Assembly (NCBI RefSeq): GCF_000744225.1
Contig: NZ_JQLN01000005.1
Span: 1,364,001-1,428,000 of the forward strand
Length of the DNA: 64,000 bases
Origin: Kitasatospora mediocidica KCTC 9733
GTDB taxonomy: Bacteria; Actinomycetota; Actinomycetes; Streptomycetales; Streptomycetaceae
Reading direction: 5' to 3'
The notes beneath the pieces were generated by a model, which saw nothing but the letters and a program-made list of their open reading frames with translations, was not told the DNA's origin and ran no database searches. Shown here one piece after another: positions 9,008-17,008 of the stretch. The position numbers and the translations under genes were made by a program. How positions within the stretch are numbered: position 1 is the stretch's first letter; every line of letters begins with the position of its first letter.

Positions 9008-9781
9008 TCAGAGCACGGCGCCGGACGGCCGCCGGTTGTCCGGCGCCGTCACGAGGGCGGCGGCGCCGACGCCGCTCAGCACCCGCGGCCAGTAGCTGCC
9101 GAAGACCTCGGCCGAGGCGGCGATCAGCACCGCGGTCATCAGCGCCACCACGTGCTCCAGACCCGCCAGGTTCGGCAGCAGCACGGCCTCGCCGACCATG
9201 GTCGCCAGCACCGCGCCCATGGTGAACCAGGCCCGGCACTTCCAGGCGACGCAGACCGCCAGCGCGACCACGGCCGCCGACGGGCCGGTGTCCCGGTACT
9301 GGGCGACCTTCTCGGGCAGGCCCAGCAGGTGGTCGGGACCGATCGCCACGCCGATCCTGGCGAAGAAGGTGCCGGCCAGCGTGCAGGCGTAGGCGATGAG
9401 CAGCGTCATCCGCCGGCCGAGCACGATCTCGGCGATCCCGAAGACCAGCAGCACCTGCGCCAGTGCCCCCCACACCGGCAGGTCCAGGGCGGGTACGTAG
9501 AGCGAGAGCGGGGTGCGCAGCAGCGAGACGTCGAGCGGCAGCCCCGCCTTCACCACGCCGAGGTGGGTGACCAGGCGTTCGCCCCCCGGCAGGTGCTGGA
9601 CGACGCTGAACAGGAGGATCAGGAACGTCGCGAGGGTCGCCAGCGGGACGGCCGCCAGACGCTTGCGCGCCAGCTGGTCCCGGACGGTCACGAAGAGCGT
9701 TCCCCACTCGGCGACGACGGCCCGCCTGATCGGCGCTACCCGCCCTCGTCGCTCGTCCCCCGCGTGGGTCCTCTGGTTCAC
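9008..9781 (-). CDS. Rhomboid-like multi-pass membrane protein
   Basis: GTG 9781 gives 257 residues. It was preferred over a farther upstream in-frame start because AGAGG sits 5 nt before it. After a ~45-residue cytoplasmic head come about six hydrophobic helices. A RDTGPSAAVVALA segment resembles the rhomboid Gly-x-Ser-x active-site helix start, but the canonical GxSG is not exact and a partner His is not obvious. This could be a rhomboid-fold protein without protease activity. No operon partner is evident. Confidence 0.6.
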   Translation of the reverse strand: MNQRTHAGDERRGRVAPIRRAVVAEWGTLFVTVRDQLARKRLAAVPLATLATFLILLFSVVQHLPGGERLVTHLGVVKAGLPLDVSLLRTPLSLYVPALDLPVWGALAQVLLVFGIAEIVLGRRMTLLIAYACTLAGTFFARIGVAIGPDHLLGLPEKVAQYRDTGPSAAVVALAVCVAWKCRAWFTMGAVLATMVGEAVLLPNLAGLEHVVALMTAVLIAASAEVFGSYWPRVLSGVGAAALVTAPDNRRPSGAVL

Positions 9782-10017
9782 GGCTACCTCTCCATGTCGC
9801 CTGCCGGAACGTCGTCCCGACACGTCTCCCGACCGGGATCCCCGATACATACCCGGTCGGCTTCCTCATCCAGCGTAGACACGAGCAAAACGATTTCGCT
9901 CGGTCCACAGACTGATTTTCCGCTCATCTCTACGAGGGATAAAGCGAGTTTCGAGAGGCTCGTCATTCCCTCGTGCACACGAGCCCCATGGGCCCCCTCC
10001 GCCCCCCGGCGGAGGGA
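9782..10017. other. Gap between two minus-strand membrane-protein genes
   Basis: The gap contains the leader of the rhomboid-like gene and, directly after the MprF-like stop, a G+C hairpin. It is somewhat AT-richer (about 9890-9960) than its surroundings, suggesting a promoter for the downstream gene, but no clear -10/-35 pair stands out. Confidence 0.35.
9995..10016 (-). terminator. Hairpin after the MprF-like gene
   Basis: A perfect 9-bp inverted repeat (CCCTCCGCC / GGCGGAGGG) with a 4-nt loop starts immediately after the stop of the MprF-like gene. There is no T tract, as is usual for streptomycete terminators. Confidence 0.5.
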
Positions 10018-11853
10018 CTACCCCTTCCCTCCGCGCTCCGCCGTCGGCAGTTTCGGTGCCGACGGCACGGAGGCCACCCGGACATGCCGACGACGGAACA
10101 GGGCGGGCAGACTCGGTGCGGTGATGAACCCCTCGGCGCGCGCGCTGGCGATGCCGATCCGCGGGATCTCGCTGCTCTTCTCGAAGAGCAGGTAGCGGGG
10201 CTCCCAAATCGGCCGGTACTTGGCGTTGGCCCGGTAGAGCGACTCGATCTGCCACCAGCGCGAGAAGAAGCCGAGAACCGCGCGCCAGAGCCGGAGCACC
10301 GGGCCGGCTCCGAGCCGCGAACCGCGTTCGAAGACCGAACGGAACATCGCGAAGTTCAGCGAAACCCGTTCCAGCTGGATCTCCTTCGCCTGCTCCAGGA
10401 GTTCGATCACCATGAACTCCATCAGGCCGTTCTCGGTCTCCCGGTCGCGGCGCATCAGGTCGAGCGAGAGGCCCTTCTCACCCCACGGGACGAAGCTGAG
10501 CACGGCCCGCAGCTCGCCCTCGGCGTCATGGCACTCCAGCATCACGCAGCGGCCGTCCCCCGGGTCGCCGAGCCGGCCGAGCGCCATCGAGAAGCCGCGC
10601 TCGGTCTGCCCGTCCCGCCAGCGGTCGGCCTTGGCCAGCAGCTCGGCCATCTCCGCCTCGGGGATGTCCTCGTGCCGCCGGATCCGGATCGTGTAGCCGG
10701 CCCGCTTCACCCGGTTGTACGCCTGCCGGACCACGCGCATGGCCCGGCCCTCCAGGGAGAACTCGTCCAGCTCGACGATCGCCTCGTCACCCAGCTCCAG
10801 CGCGTCCAGGCCGTGCCGGGCGTAGATCACCCCGGCCTCCTCGGAGGCGCCCATCACGGCCGGCGCCCAGGCGTGCTCGCGGGCCTCGGCCAGCCACAGG
10901 TCGATCGCCCCCGGCCAGGCCTCCGGATCGCCGATCGGGTCGCCCGAGGCGAGTGAGACACCGCCGACCACCCGGTAGGTGACCGCCGCCTTGCCGGTCG
11001 GCGAGAAGATCACCGCCTTGTCGCGGCGCAGCGCGAAGTAGCCGAGCGAGTCGCGCTCGCCCTGCTTGTCGAGCAGCTCGCGCAGCCGCTGCTCGTCGTC
11101 CGGGTTCAGCAGCTCCTTGTCCCGCGGGCTGCGGAAGGCGACCCAGAGCACCAGGAGGAAGAGCACCGCGCTCATCGCGTTGATGAAGGCGTTCACCCAG
11201 GTCGGGACGTCGATGACGTCCTGCACGTGCTCGGAGGGCTCGATGGTGATCATCCGGGCCAGCGCATAGCCGAAGCGGTCGCCGATCGCGGCGCCCGGCA
11301 GGCTGTTGTTCAGGGTGACCAGCAGCGCGCCGATCGCCCCGCCCACCAGCAGCCCGCCGATGAAGGTGACCACCGCCATCATCGGGTTGGACCGGTCGCC
11401 CTTGGAGACGAACTCCTTGCGGCCGACCAGCAGCGCCAGCACGAAGAGCCCGGTGAGCACCGCCGAGAAGTAGTTGAAGCCGTGCTCGCGGAAGTGGTTC
11501 ACGCCCGGCCAGCAGAGCGCCAGCAGGTAGATCAGGAAGGTGAACCCGCCCAGGACCATGTTGAAGATCCAGGCCGCCCGCTTGCGCCGCCGCATGGCGA
11601 CGGCCAGGAAGAGCGACAGCACCATGGTGGCGAGGCCGGCCGTCACCAGGTACGGGGTGAAGAAGTCGCCCTCGGAGTGGTGGCGCACCGTGTTGCGGAA
11701 CGGCACCAGCAGCACGGCCACCAGGTTGAGCAGGGCGACGAGCCGCAGGTACCAGACCGTCCCGGCGGCGGCCCGCGGGCGCATGCGCGCGAGCAGGCCT
11801 GGCCGGGGCGCGGCCGGGACGGCCGCGGCCGGCTGCTTCGTGGTGGTCGACAC
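10018..11853 (-). CDS. MprF-like protein: membrane domain plus DUF2156 (phosphatidylglycerol lysyltransferase-type)
   Basis: The protein has 611 residues. Residues ~30-245 hold about six or seven membrane helices. From ~270 to 570 lies a DUF2156/GNAT-fold catalytic domain (YFALRRDKAVIFSPTGKAAV, GDPIGDPEAW, GYTIRIRRHEDI, LNFAMFRSVFERG). This arrangement matches MprF and the N-terminal part of LysX. Those enzymes transfer an amino acid from aminoacyl-tRNA to phosphatidylglycerol, which lowers the negative surface charge and protects against cationic peptides. The amino acid used here is not determinable. It is divergent from the two-component pair starting at 12035. Confidence 0.8.
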   Translation of the reverse strand: MSTTTKQPAAAVPAAPRPGLLARMRPRAAAGTVWYLRLVALLNLVAVLLVPFRNTVRHHSEGDFFTPYLVTAGLATMVLSLFLAVAMRRRKRAAWIFNMVLGGFTFLIYLLALCWPGVNHFREHGFNYFSAVLTGLFVLALLVGRKEFVSKGDRSNPMMAVVTFIGGLLVGGAIGALLVTLNNSLPGAAIGDRFGYALARMITIEPSEHVQDVIDVPTWVNAFINAMSAVLFLLVLWVAFRSPRDKELLNPDDEQRLRELLDKQGERDSLGYFALRRDKAVIFSPTGKAAVTYRVVGGVSLASGDPIGDPEAWPGAIDLWLAEAREHAWAPAVMGASEEAGVIYARHGLDALELGDEAIVELDEFSLEGRAMRVVRQAYNRVKRAGYTIRIRRHEDIPEAEMAELLAKADRWRDGQTERGFSMALGRLGDPGDGRCVMLECHDAEGELRAVLSFVPWGEKGLSLDLMRRDRETENGLMEFMVIELLEQAKEIQLERVSLNFAMFRSVFERGSRLGAGPVLRLWRAVLGFFSRWWQIESLYRANAKYRPIWEPRYLLFEKSSEIPRIGIASARAEGFITAPSLPALFRRRHVRVASVPSAPKLPTAERGGKG

Positions 11854-12034
11854 AGCTCAATTCCAAACGATCAGGGGCTGGGACGCATCCGCTTGTGTCT
11901 CAGGGGCGTCCTCCATCGTGGCTCACCCCGGATGAGATTCGCGTGAACCGGGCTGCTGATTCCCACCCCGCCGATCGGCGGGGGTGAGGCCGCCGGACGC
12001 CCTAGGCTCGTCCTTGCTGAGAGAAGGAGGGAAC

Positions 12035-12700
12035 GTGACAGCAATCCGTGTGCTGATCGTGGACGACGAGCTGCTCGTGCGCTCGGGCCTTGGGCTGATC
12101 GTGGGCTCGGCCTCCGACCTGGAGATGGTCGGCGGGTGCTCGGGTGCCGAGGCCGAGGCCTTCGTCACCAGGCTGAAGCCCCACGTGGTGCTGCTGGACA
12201 TCCGGATGCCGGACCTGGACGGCATCTCGGTGCTGCGCAGGCTGCGGGCGCTGCCCGACCCGCCGGCCGTCTCGATGCTCACCACCTTCGACACCGACGA
12301 GTACATCGGCACCGCGCTGCGGGCCGGCGCGGCGGGCTTCCTGCTGAAGGACACCGCGCCCGAGCAGCTGGTGCACGCGGTGCGGATCCTGGCCGCGGGC
12401 GGCAGCATGCTCTCCCCGGCGGTGACCCGCACGGTCATCGGCGGTTACGTCGACGGCGGCGGGCCGGACGCGGCGGCGCTCGCCATGGTCCGCTCGCTGA
12501 CCGGCCGCGAACTGGACGTGCTGGCGCTGCTCGGCGAGGGCCTGGCCAACGCCGAGATCGCCGACCGGCTGTTCCTGGGCACCGGCACGGTCAAGGACCA
12601 CATCAGCGCGATCCTCGGCAAGCTGGGCGCGGCCAACCGGGTGCAGGCCGCGGTGATCGCGCACCGGGCCGCGCTGGTCCGGACGCCGAAGCAGCAGTGA
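12035..12700 (+). CDS. NarL/LuxR-family response regulator
   Basis: GTG 12035 is preceded by GAAGGAGGG and gives 221 residues. The receiver domain (1-120) has the acidic pair VDDE, the phospho-acceptor Asp near residue 54 in LLDIRMPDLDG, a switch Thr in MLTTFDTDE and Lys in LLKDTAP. The C-terminal LuxR helix-turn-helix is at ~150-215 (LTGRELDVLALLGEGLANAE, TVKDHISAILGKLG). Its stop overlaps the start of the kinase gene (GTGA), so the pair is co-translated. Target genes are unknown; the divergent MprF-like gene is a plausible one. Confidence 0.92.
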   Translation: MTAIRVLIVDDELLVRSGLGLIVGSASDLEMVGGCSGAEAEAFVTRLKPHVVLLDIRMPDLDGISVLRRLRALPDPPAVSMLTTFDTDEYIGTALRAGAAGFLLKDTAPEQLVHAVRILAAGGSMLSPAVTRTVIGGYVDGGGPDAAALAMVRSLTGRELDVLALLGEGLANAEIADRLFLGTGTVKDHISAILGKLGAANRVQAAVIAHRAALVRTPKQQ

Positions 12701-13872
12701 CCGCGCCGAGAACCACCGGGGACCGCACGCTGCCGGGCTGGCTGAGCAGACCGTGGGTGGCGCTGCTGCTGCCCGTCCTGCTGGCGCTGCTGGAGACCTG
12801 GCTGCTGGACCGGGACACCGTCTGGTGGAAGAACGCCCTGAACGGCGTCGCCGTGCTCGGCCTGCTGCTGCGCACCCGGTGGCCGGTGGTCTCGGTGCTG
12901 CTCGCGCTGCCCGGGACCTTCTTCACCGAGAGCTGGCTCGCGCCGATGACCGCCGTCTACTCGGTGGCCGCCACCCGGCGCCGGCTGCCGGTGACGGTGC
13001 TCTGCGCCACCGCCTTCGCGCTGGCCGACTACTTCACCTGGTCGGTCTCCGAGCAGAACTCGTCCATCGACCCGTTGGCACTCAACCAGTCCAACGGGCT
13101 GGCCATGATCCAGTCGCTGCTGCTCGGCATCGCCCCGGTCGCGCTCGGCCTGCTGGCCCGCACCCGGCGCGAGCTGACCGCGCGGCTGGAGGAGCTGACC
13201 CGCGGCCAGGAGCGCGAGGCCCGGCTGCTGGCCGAGCGGGTGCTGGCCACCGAACGCGCCCGGCTGGCCCGCGAGATGCACGACGTGGTCTCGCACCAGG
13301 TGAGCCTGATCAGCGTGCAGGCCGGCGGCCTTCAGGTGTCCACCACCGATCCGTCCGCCGAGCGGACCGCCGCCACCATCCGCGAGCTGTCGGTGCGCAC
13401 CCTGGAGGAGCTGCGGCAGATGGTCGGGGTGCTGCGCGCGGCCGGTGGCACCGACCTGCGGCCGGGGAGCGTGCCGCTCGGGCCCCAACCGCGACTGGCC
13501 GACCTGCCCCGGCTGATCGGCGAGAGCGGGCTGGCCGCCGACGCCGAGCTGCGGCCCGGCGATCGGAACTGGCCGGAGGCCGTCCAGCGGGCGGCCTACC
13601 GGACGGTGCAGGAGGCGCTGACCAACATCAGCAAGCACGCGCCGGGCTCGGCGGTCCGGGTCCGGGTCACCTCCCGCGGCAGCCGGCTGCTGGTGGACGT
13701 CCACAACGGGCCCGCGCCCGCCCGGACAGCCGGCCAGCCCGCGCCGCTGCCGGGAGGCGGGCACGGGCTGGTCGGCCTGCGCGAGCGGGCCCAGTTGCTC
13801 GGCGGCTCGCTCAGCGCGGGCCCCACCGCGGACTGCGGCTTCGCCGTGCACACCGAGCTGCCGGCCGACTAG
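12697..13872 (+). CDS. Sensor histidine kinase (HisKA_3 type), partner of the preceding regulator
   Basis: This 391-residue kinase has about five membrane helices in residues 20-150, a linker helix, a HisKA_3 dimerisation domain with the phospho-accepting His near residue 194 (REMHDVVSHQVSLISVQAG) and a C-terminal HATPase (NISKHAPGS, GGGHGLVGLRERAQLLGG). It lacks a recognisable periplasmic sensor domain, so it is an intramembrane-sensing type by inference. GTG 12697 overlaps the regulator stop. The TAG stop is the first triplet at the edge of the inverted-repeat element at 13870-14036, so the natural C-terminus may have been set by that insertion. Confidence 0.9.
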   Translation: MTAPRTTGDRTLPGWLSRPWVALLLPVLLALLETWLLDRDTVWWKNALNGVAVLGLLLRTRWPVVSVLLALPGTFFTESWLAPMTAVYSVAATRRRLPVTVLCATAFALADYFTWSVSEQNSSIDPLALNQSNGLAMIQSLLLGIAPVALGLLARTRRELTARLEELTRGQEREARLLAERVLATERARLAREMHDVVSHQVSLISVQAGGLQVSTTDPSAERTAATIRELSVRTLEELRQMVGVLRAAGGTDLRPGSVPLGPQPRLADLPRLIGESGLAADAELRPGDRNWPEAVQRAAYRTVQEALTNISKHAPGSAVRVRVTSRGSRLLVDVHNGPAPARTAGQPAPLPGGGHGLVGLRERAQLLGGSLSAGPTADCGFAVHTELPAD

Positions 13873-14036
13873 TGCCGCGTCAGGTAACTTTTGCCCGTCA
13901 AGGAGCGGGGTCCGGTGCGTGCTATCGGCGTGCCGGCCGGAAGTCCTCGTACTGGACGTACTTGGGCTTTCGGCCGGTGCGGCGAGAGTGCGTGCCGGGC
14001 GTCGCGACGGGGCGAAGGTTGCCTGACGCGGCACTA
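13870..14036. mobile_element. MITE-like element with ~26-bp terminal inverted repeats flanked by TA (CTAG) on both sides
   Basis: The ends read TAGTGCCGCGTCAGG and CCTGACGCGGCACTA, a perfect 15-bp inverted repeat. It extends to about 26 bp with four mismatches. Both ends lie in a CTAG tetranucleotide, consistent with a TA target duplication of the IS630/Tc1-mariner type. The ~130 bp inside encode no transposase and are themselves partly palindromic (CCGGCCGGAAG against CTTTCGGCCGG). It sits exactly between the convergent kinase and DUF4331-module genes and overlaps the kinase stop codon. As a long imperfect palindrome it could also act as a bidirectional terminator. Confidence 0.7.
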
Positions 14037-14037
14037 G

Positions 14038-14367
14038 TCACTCCCAGTGGTGCTCGCTCACCGCGCCCCCGTGGACGGTCAGCCGGCCCGCCTCGGTGAC
14101 CGGGTCGCGCCAGACGATGTACTCGCCGGCCGGCAGCGGGCTGATCACCGCGCAGTAGACGGTCCGCTCGCCCAGGTGGCGCGGCCGGACCGCGGCGTGG
14201 GTGCGCTGGAGGGGAGGGTCGACCGGGCCGACCTCGATCTCCAGGCCGTCCTGCGCGGGGCCGGTGTGGATGATCACCGCGCCGTGGTCCCCGCCGATGT
14301 CCAGGACGACGCTGCCCTCCCAGGAGGGCGGCGGCAGTGGTGCGTGGGTGTGCATGGAGGTCTCCAT
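14038..14367 (-). CDS. Small conserved protein of the DUF4331 module, function unknown
   Basis: The product has 109 residues from ATG 14367, or 105 from ATG 14355, which has GGAG at better spacing. The first ATG overlaps the DUF4331 stop as TGATG, indicating translational coupling. The sequence is mostly beta-type (WEGSVVLDIGGDHGAVIIHT, ERTVYCAVISPLPAGEYIVW), ending in HHWE. There is no signal peptide and no membrane segment. I do not recognise a named family; the role should be linked to the DUF4331 protein. Confidence 0.7.
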   Translation of the reverse strand: METSMHTHAPLPPPSWEGSVVLDIGGDHGAVIIHTGPAQDGLEIEVGPVDPPLQRTHAAVRPRHLGERTVYCAVISPLPAGEYIVWRDPVTEAGRLTVHGGAVSEHHWE

Positions 14368-15743
14368 CAGCTCGACGGGTTGCTGTAGCCGTCGTACGGG
14401 ACGCCGAGGTAGGGGAAGGCGTTCAGGTAGGGGTTCTTGAGGTCGGCCGGGGTGAGGCCGTCGGTGATCGCGCTCGCGGCGCCGTCCGGCGTGAAGGACG
14501 GGTCGACCAGGTTCAGGACCAGGCCCGCGATGGCCCGCAGCTCGATGGTCACCACGTCGTCGAAGACCCGGCGGCCGTTCGGGAAGCCGGCCGCGTCGCC
14601 GGCCACCAGGCCCAGAATGTTGGGGCTGGTGCTGGGCGGCACGGCCACGTTGAGCCGCAGCATGTCGGCCTCGGTGGTGCCGGTGAAGTTCTGGAAGCCG
14701 GGCACCACGCCGGTGGGGATGCCGGTCAGCAGGATGGCCAGCAGGTCGGCGCGGTCCTTGGTGTAGGCCGCCAGGTTCGGGAAGACGCCGGGGTAGAGCA
14801 CCGGCAGCAGCTTCGCCAGCTCCGGCTGGGCCACGTACTGGGCGAAGTTCTTGTCGTCGGACGGGGGCTGGGCGTTCCAGAGGTCCTTCTTGCCCATCGG
14901 CACGATGACCTCGTTGAACAGCGGGTTGCCCAGCCGGGAGACCTGGACGAAGGGGCCGGACTCGATGTCCTTGCCCTCCGGGTTGATGATCCGGGCCTGG
15001 TGGCGGCTGGCGGTGGTCCAGACGCCGATGGTGGCGTGCGGGTCCATCACGTCGGTGGGGCGGCGGTGGTCTTTGACCAGGTCGGTGATCGGGACCTGCA
15101 GCGCGATGCTGTGGACGTTGAGCGCCTTGGTGGTGTTGACGCCGGGGGCCGGGTTGGTGAAGGCCGGCATGACGTGCAGCTGCTGGAACGGCCGCAGGGT
15201 GCCCAGGTCGAAGATCGAGCCGAGGTCGACGTAGAAGCCCTCGGCGCGCTGTCCGGCGAAGACCGTGCGGCCGCCGTCCAGCTGGTGCACCGCCGCGTTC
15301 GCCAGCGAGGTGTAGTCGGGCGTGGACAGCGGGCCGATGTTGCACGGCGGGCAGGCCAGGTCCTTCGCGAGCTCGCTGCGCCGGCCGCTCGCCTCGACCC
15401 TGGTGATGCTGTAGCTCTGGCGGCGGTTCCAGTTGGGCGAGTCCAGCGAGGTGATCGGCCCGGTGTTGTAGAGGAAGGAGTCCGGGTTGCGGACCTCCAC
15501 CCTGAAGCGGAGCTCGTAGCTGACGTCCGCCCGGCCGTCGCCGTCGTTGTCGATGTGGATGGCGTAGAGGACGTCCTCGCCGAACTCGTAGAAGTTCGGT
15601 CCGCCGGCCGGTCCCTGCAGCGGGATGTAGTTGGCGATCAGCGTGACGGTGTCGCAGGCGTCGGGGCTGACGAAGGCGTAGACGTCGGTGCTGTCCGCCA
15701 CCGGGTCCTTGGAGATCTCGGGGGCTTCGCGGTGGGACGACAT
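14367..15743 (-). CDS. DUF4331-family protein
   Basis: ATG 15743 has GAGG six nt upstream and gives 458 residues. The start MSSHREAPEISKDPVADSTD is the hallmark of DUF4331. Further family features are NDGDGRADVSYELRFR near residue 70, an Asp-rich stretch that may bind metal, and the C-terminal FPYLGVPYDG. No signal peptide is seen. The biochemical function of the family is not established. The gene is flanked by a Tat-exported small protein upstream (89-bp gap) and is coupled by TGATG to the small protein downstream, forming a three-gene unit. Confidence 0.85.
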   Translation of the reverse strand: MSSHREAPEISKDPVADSTDVYAFVSPDACDTVTLIANYIPLQGPAGGPNFYEFGEDVLYAIHIDNDGDGRADVSYELRFRVEVRNPDSFLYNTGPITSLDSPNWNRRQSYSITRVEASGRRSELAKDLACPPCNIGPLSTPDYTSLANAAVHQLDGGRTVFAGQRAEGFYVDLGSIFDLGTLRPFQQLHVMPAFTNPAPGVNTTKALNVHSIALQVPITDLVKDHRRPTDVMDPHATIGVWTTASRHQARIINPEGKDIESGPFVQVSRLGNPLFNEVIVPMGKKDLWNAQPPSDDKNFAQYVAQPELAKLLPVLYPGVFPNLAAYTKDRADLLAILLTGIPTGVVPGFQNFTGTTEADMLRLNVAVPPSTSPNILGLVAGDAAGFPNGRRVFDDVVTIELRAIAGLVLNLVDPSFTPDGAASAITDGLTPADLKNPYLNAFPYLGVPYDGYSNPSS

Positions 15744-15831
15744 ACTGACCTCACAGAGGTGTTGGGACGAGAGATTCGTGGCAGGAGATGCCCGGTCGGC
15801 TCCGGCGCGGGGCCGACCGGGGGAGTGCGGG

Positions 15832-16176
15832 TCAGCCCAGGGTGCGCAGCAGCGCGTCGGCCAACTCGCGGTCGCGGACCCGGCGATGACTGTCGCCGTG
15901 GAAGACGTCCAGCTCGCCGGTGCGGGCGTTGCGCAGGTGCACCACGGTCGGCGTCTCGGGGTCGGCGGGCGCCGCACCCGTCGCGTCGGGCGCGGCGGCC
16001 TGGTCGGGCTGGTCCGCCGGGTCGGACGGATCGGCCGATGCGCTGCCGGTGCCCAGTCCGGAGAGCAGGCCGGCCGTGAGGCCGACCGCGCCGACGGCGG
16101 TGGCGTTGCGGATCAGGCCGCGCCGGGAAAGGCCCGCCTCGGTGGCGGTTTCGGGCACAGGGGTATCCAGGGACAT
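15832..16176 (-). CDS. Small Tat-signal protein of the DUF4331 module
   Basis: ATG 16176 has GGAGGAAAA upstream. The 114-residue product starts with a twin-arginine signal (SRRGLIRNATAVGAVGLTAG) and a likely cleavage after ASA near residue 50. It is therefore probably exported folded. The mature part is an Asp/Pro/Ala linker and a short domain, VVHLRNARTGELDVFHGDSH followed by VRDRELADALLRTLG. I do not recognise a characterised family. It leads the operon that continues with DUF4331. Confidence 0.75.
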   Translation of the reverse strand: MSLDTPVPETATEAGLSRRGLIRNATAVGAVGLTAGLLSGLGTGSASADPSDPADQPDQAAAPDATGAAPADPETPTVVHLRNARTGELDVFHGDSHRRVRDRELADALLRTLG

Positions 16177-16607
16177 GGGTCGTTTTCCTCCGACTCGGTG
16201 AACGGGGAGGCCCCGAGCCTCGCGCTCGGTCCTACGAGCGGGACGGGCACAGATCGGGTACGTACACGAAGGGCCGTCCGGTGGCAGAGGGTCGGCAGCC
16301 ACGCTGAAGTGAAACGGCGTCAGCTCGACCGGTCAAGCCGGCAGGGCCGGAAGGGCACGGGCAGTCATCCGGACGGCGCAGAGCACCGCCGCCAACCGGG
16401 GCCGTCCGAGTGGTCACCGACCGCCGCGGCGGCCGTCGCGCGGCCTGCTCGACGATCGGATCAGCCGACCGGGTGAATAACGGGTGGCGTAACAGTCCAG
16501 GGCACTTCCGAGGACGAAGAGTAAGTATGGGAACACGTTCGGTCACTTGTCGACGGAATGTGTTCTCGCTTGACCCTGTTCGATCCCGCAAGGAATGGAG
16601 AAGACCC
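16177..16607. other. Intergenic region between divergent Tat protein and chaplin genes
   Basis: These 431 bp must carry two divergent promoters. A CGTAAC at 16488-16493 recalls the -35 of BldN-dependent chaplin promoters, but no matching -10 occurs at the expected 16-bp spacing. The 100 bp before the chaplin are locally AT-richer (GAAGAGTAAGTATGGG). No other structure was seen. Confidence 0.35.
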
Positions 16608-16847
16608 ATGAAGGACTTCCGCAGGGCCGTTGTGCTCGCTTGTGCCGCTGGTGCACTCGTCCTCGGCGGCGCCGGCGTGGCCAGCGCCGACGCCACCGCC
16701 AACGGCGCGGCGATCGGCTCGCCGGGTGTGCTGTCGGGCAACCTGATTCAGATCCCGGTGCACATCCCGATCAACATCTGCGGGAACAGCATCAACCTGG
16801 TCGGCATCGCCAACCCGGCGTTCGGGAACACCTGCGTCAACGCGTAA
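16608..16847 (+). CDS. Short chaplin (surface amyloid protein of aerial hyphae)
   Basis: The product has 79 residues. There is an N-terminal Sec signal (RRAVVLACAAGALVLGG, cleavage after ASA) and a mature ~52-residue single chaplin domain (GNLIQIPVHIPINICGN ... NPAFGNTCVN). Both conserved Cys of disulfide-bearing short chaplins are present. Chaplins are secreted, assemble into amyloid films and lower surface tension so hyphae can leave the aqueous phase. GGAATGGAGAAG precedes ATG 16608. It is a stand-alone gene with its own downstream hairpin. This gene is strong evidence that the host is a streptomycete-type actinobacterium. Confidence 0.93.
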   Translation: MKDFRRAVVLACAAGALVLGGAGVASADATANGAAIGSPGVLSGNLIQIPVHIPINICGNSINLVGIANPAFGNTCVNA

Positions 16848-16855
16848 CAGCTGCC

Positions 16856-16897
16856 GCTGCGGCCGTCTCCGCCCACCAGGGCGGGGGCGGCCGCAGC
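16856..16897 (+). terminator. Hairpin after the chaplin gene
   Basis: GCTGCGGCCG and CGGCCGCAGC form a perfect 10-bp outer stem, with an additional CGCCC/GGGCG inner stem. It begins 9 bp after the chaplin stop. Confidence 0.7.
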
Positions 16898-16923
16898 CGT
16901 TTCCGGGCTTCCCCCGGCTGTGA

Positions 16924-16952
16924 CCAATCCGCCCCCGGGTCCGGCCGCGAAT
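16924..16952 (+). promoter_or_regulatory. Putative SigK-type promoter of the lipid-modification operon
   Basis: CCAATCC (16924-16930), a 16-nt spacer and GCGAAT (16947-16952) lie about 57 bp before GTG 17009. The same motif precedes sigK on the other strand (23876-23903). It resembles the mycobacterial SigK consensus (-35 CCATCC, -10 CCGAAT). The match is by eye only. Confidence 0.55.
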
Positions 16953-17008
16953 ACCGGTCGGACGGTCCCCCGACCAGGGGAGGGCCGACGCAGAGCGGAG
17001 GGGTGGGA

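Noticed and set aside
16488-16515. CGTAAC as -35 of a BldN-type chaplin promoter
   Set aside because: Position is attractive, but the sequence 16 bp downstream (GAGGAC) does not fit the -10.
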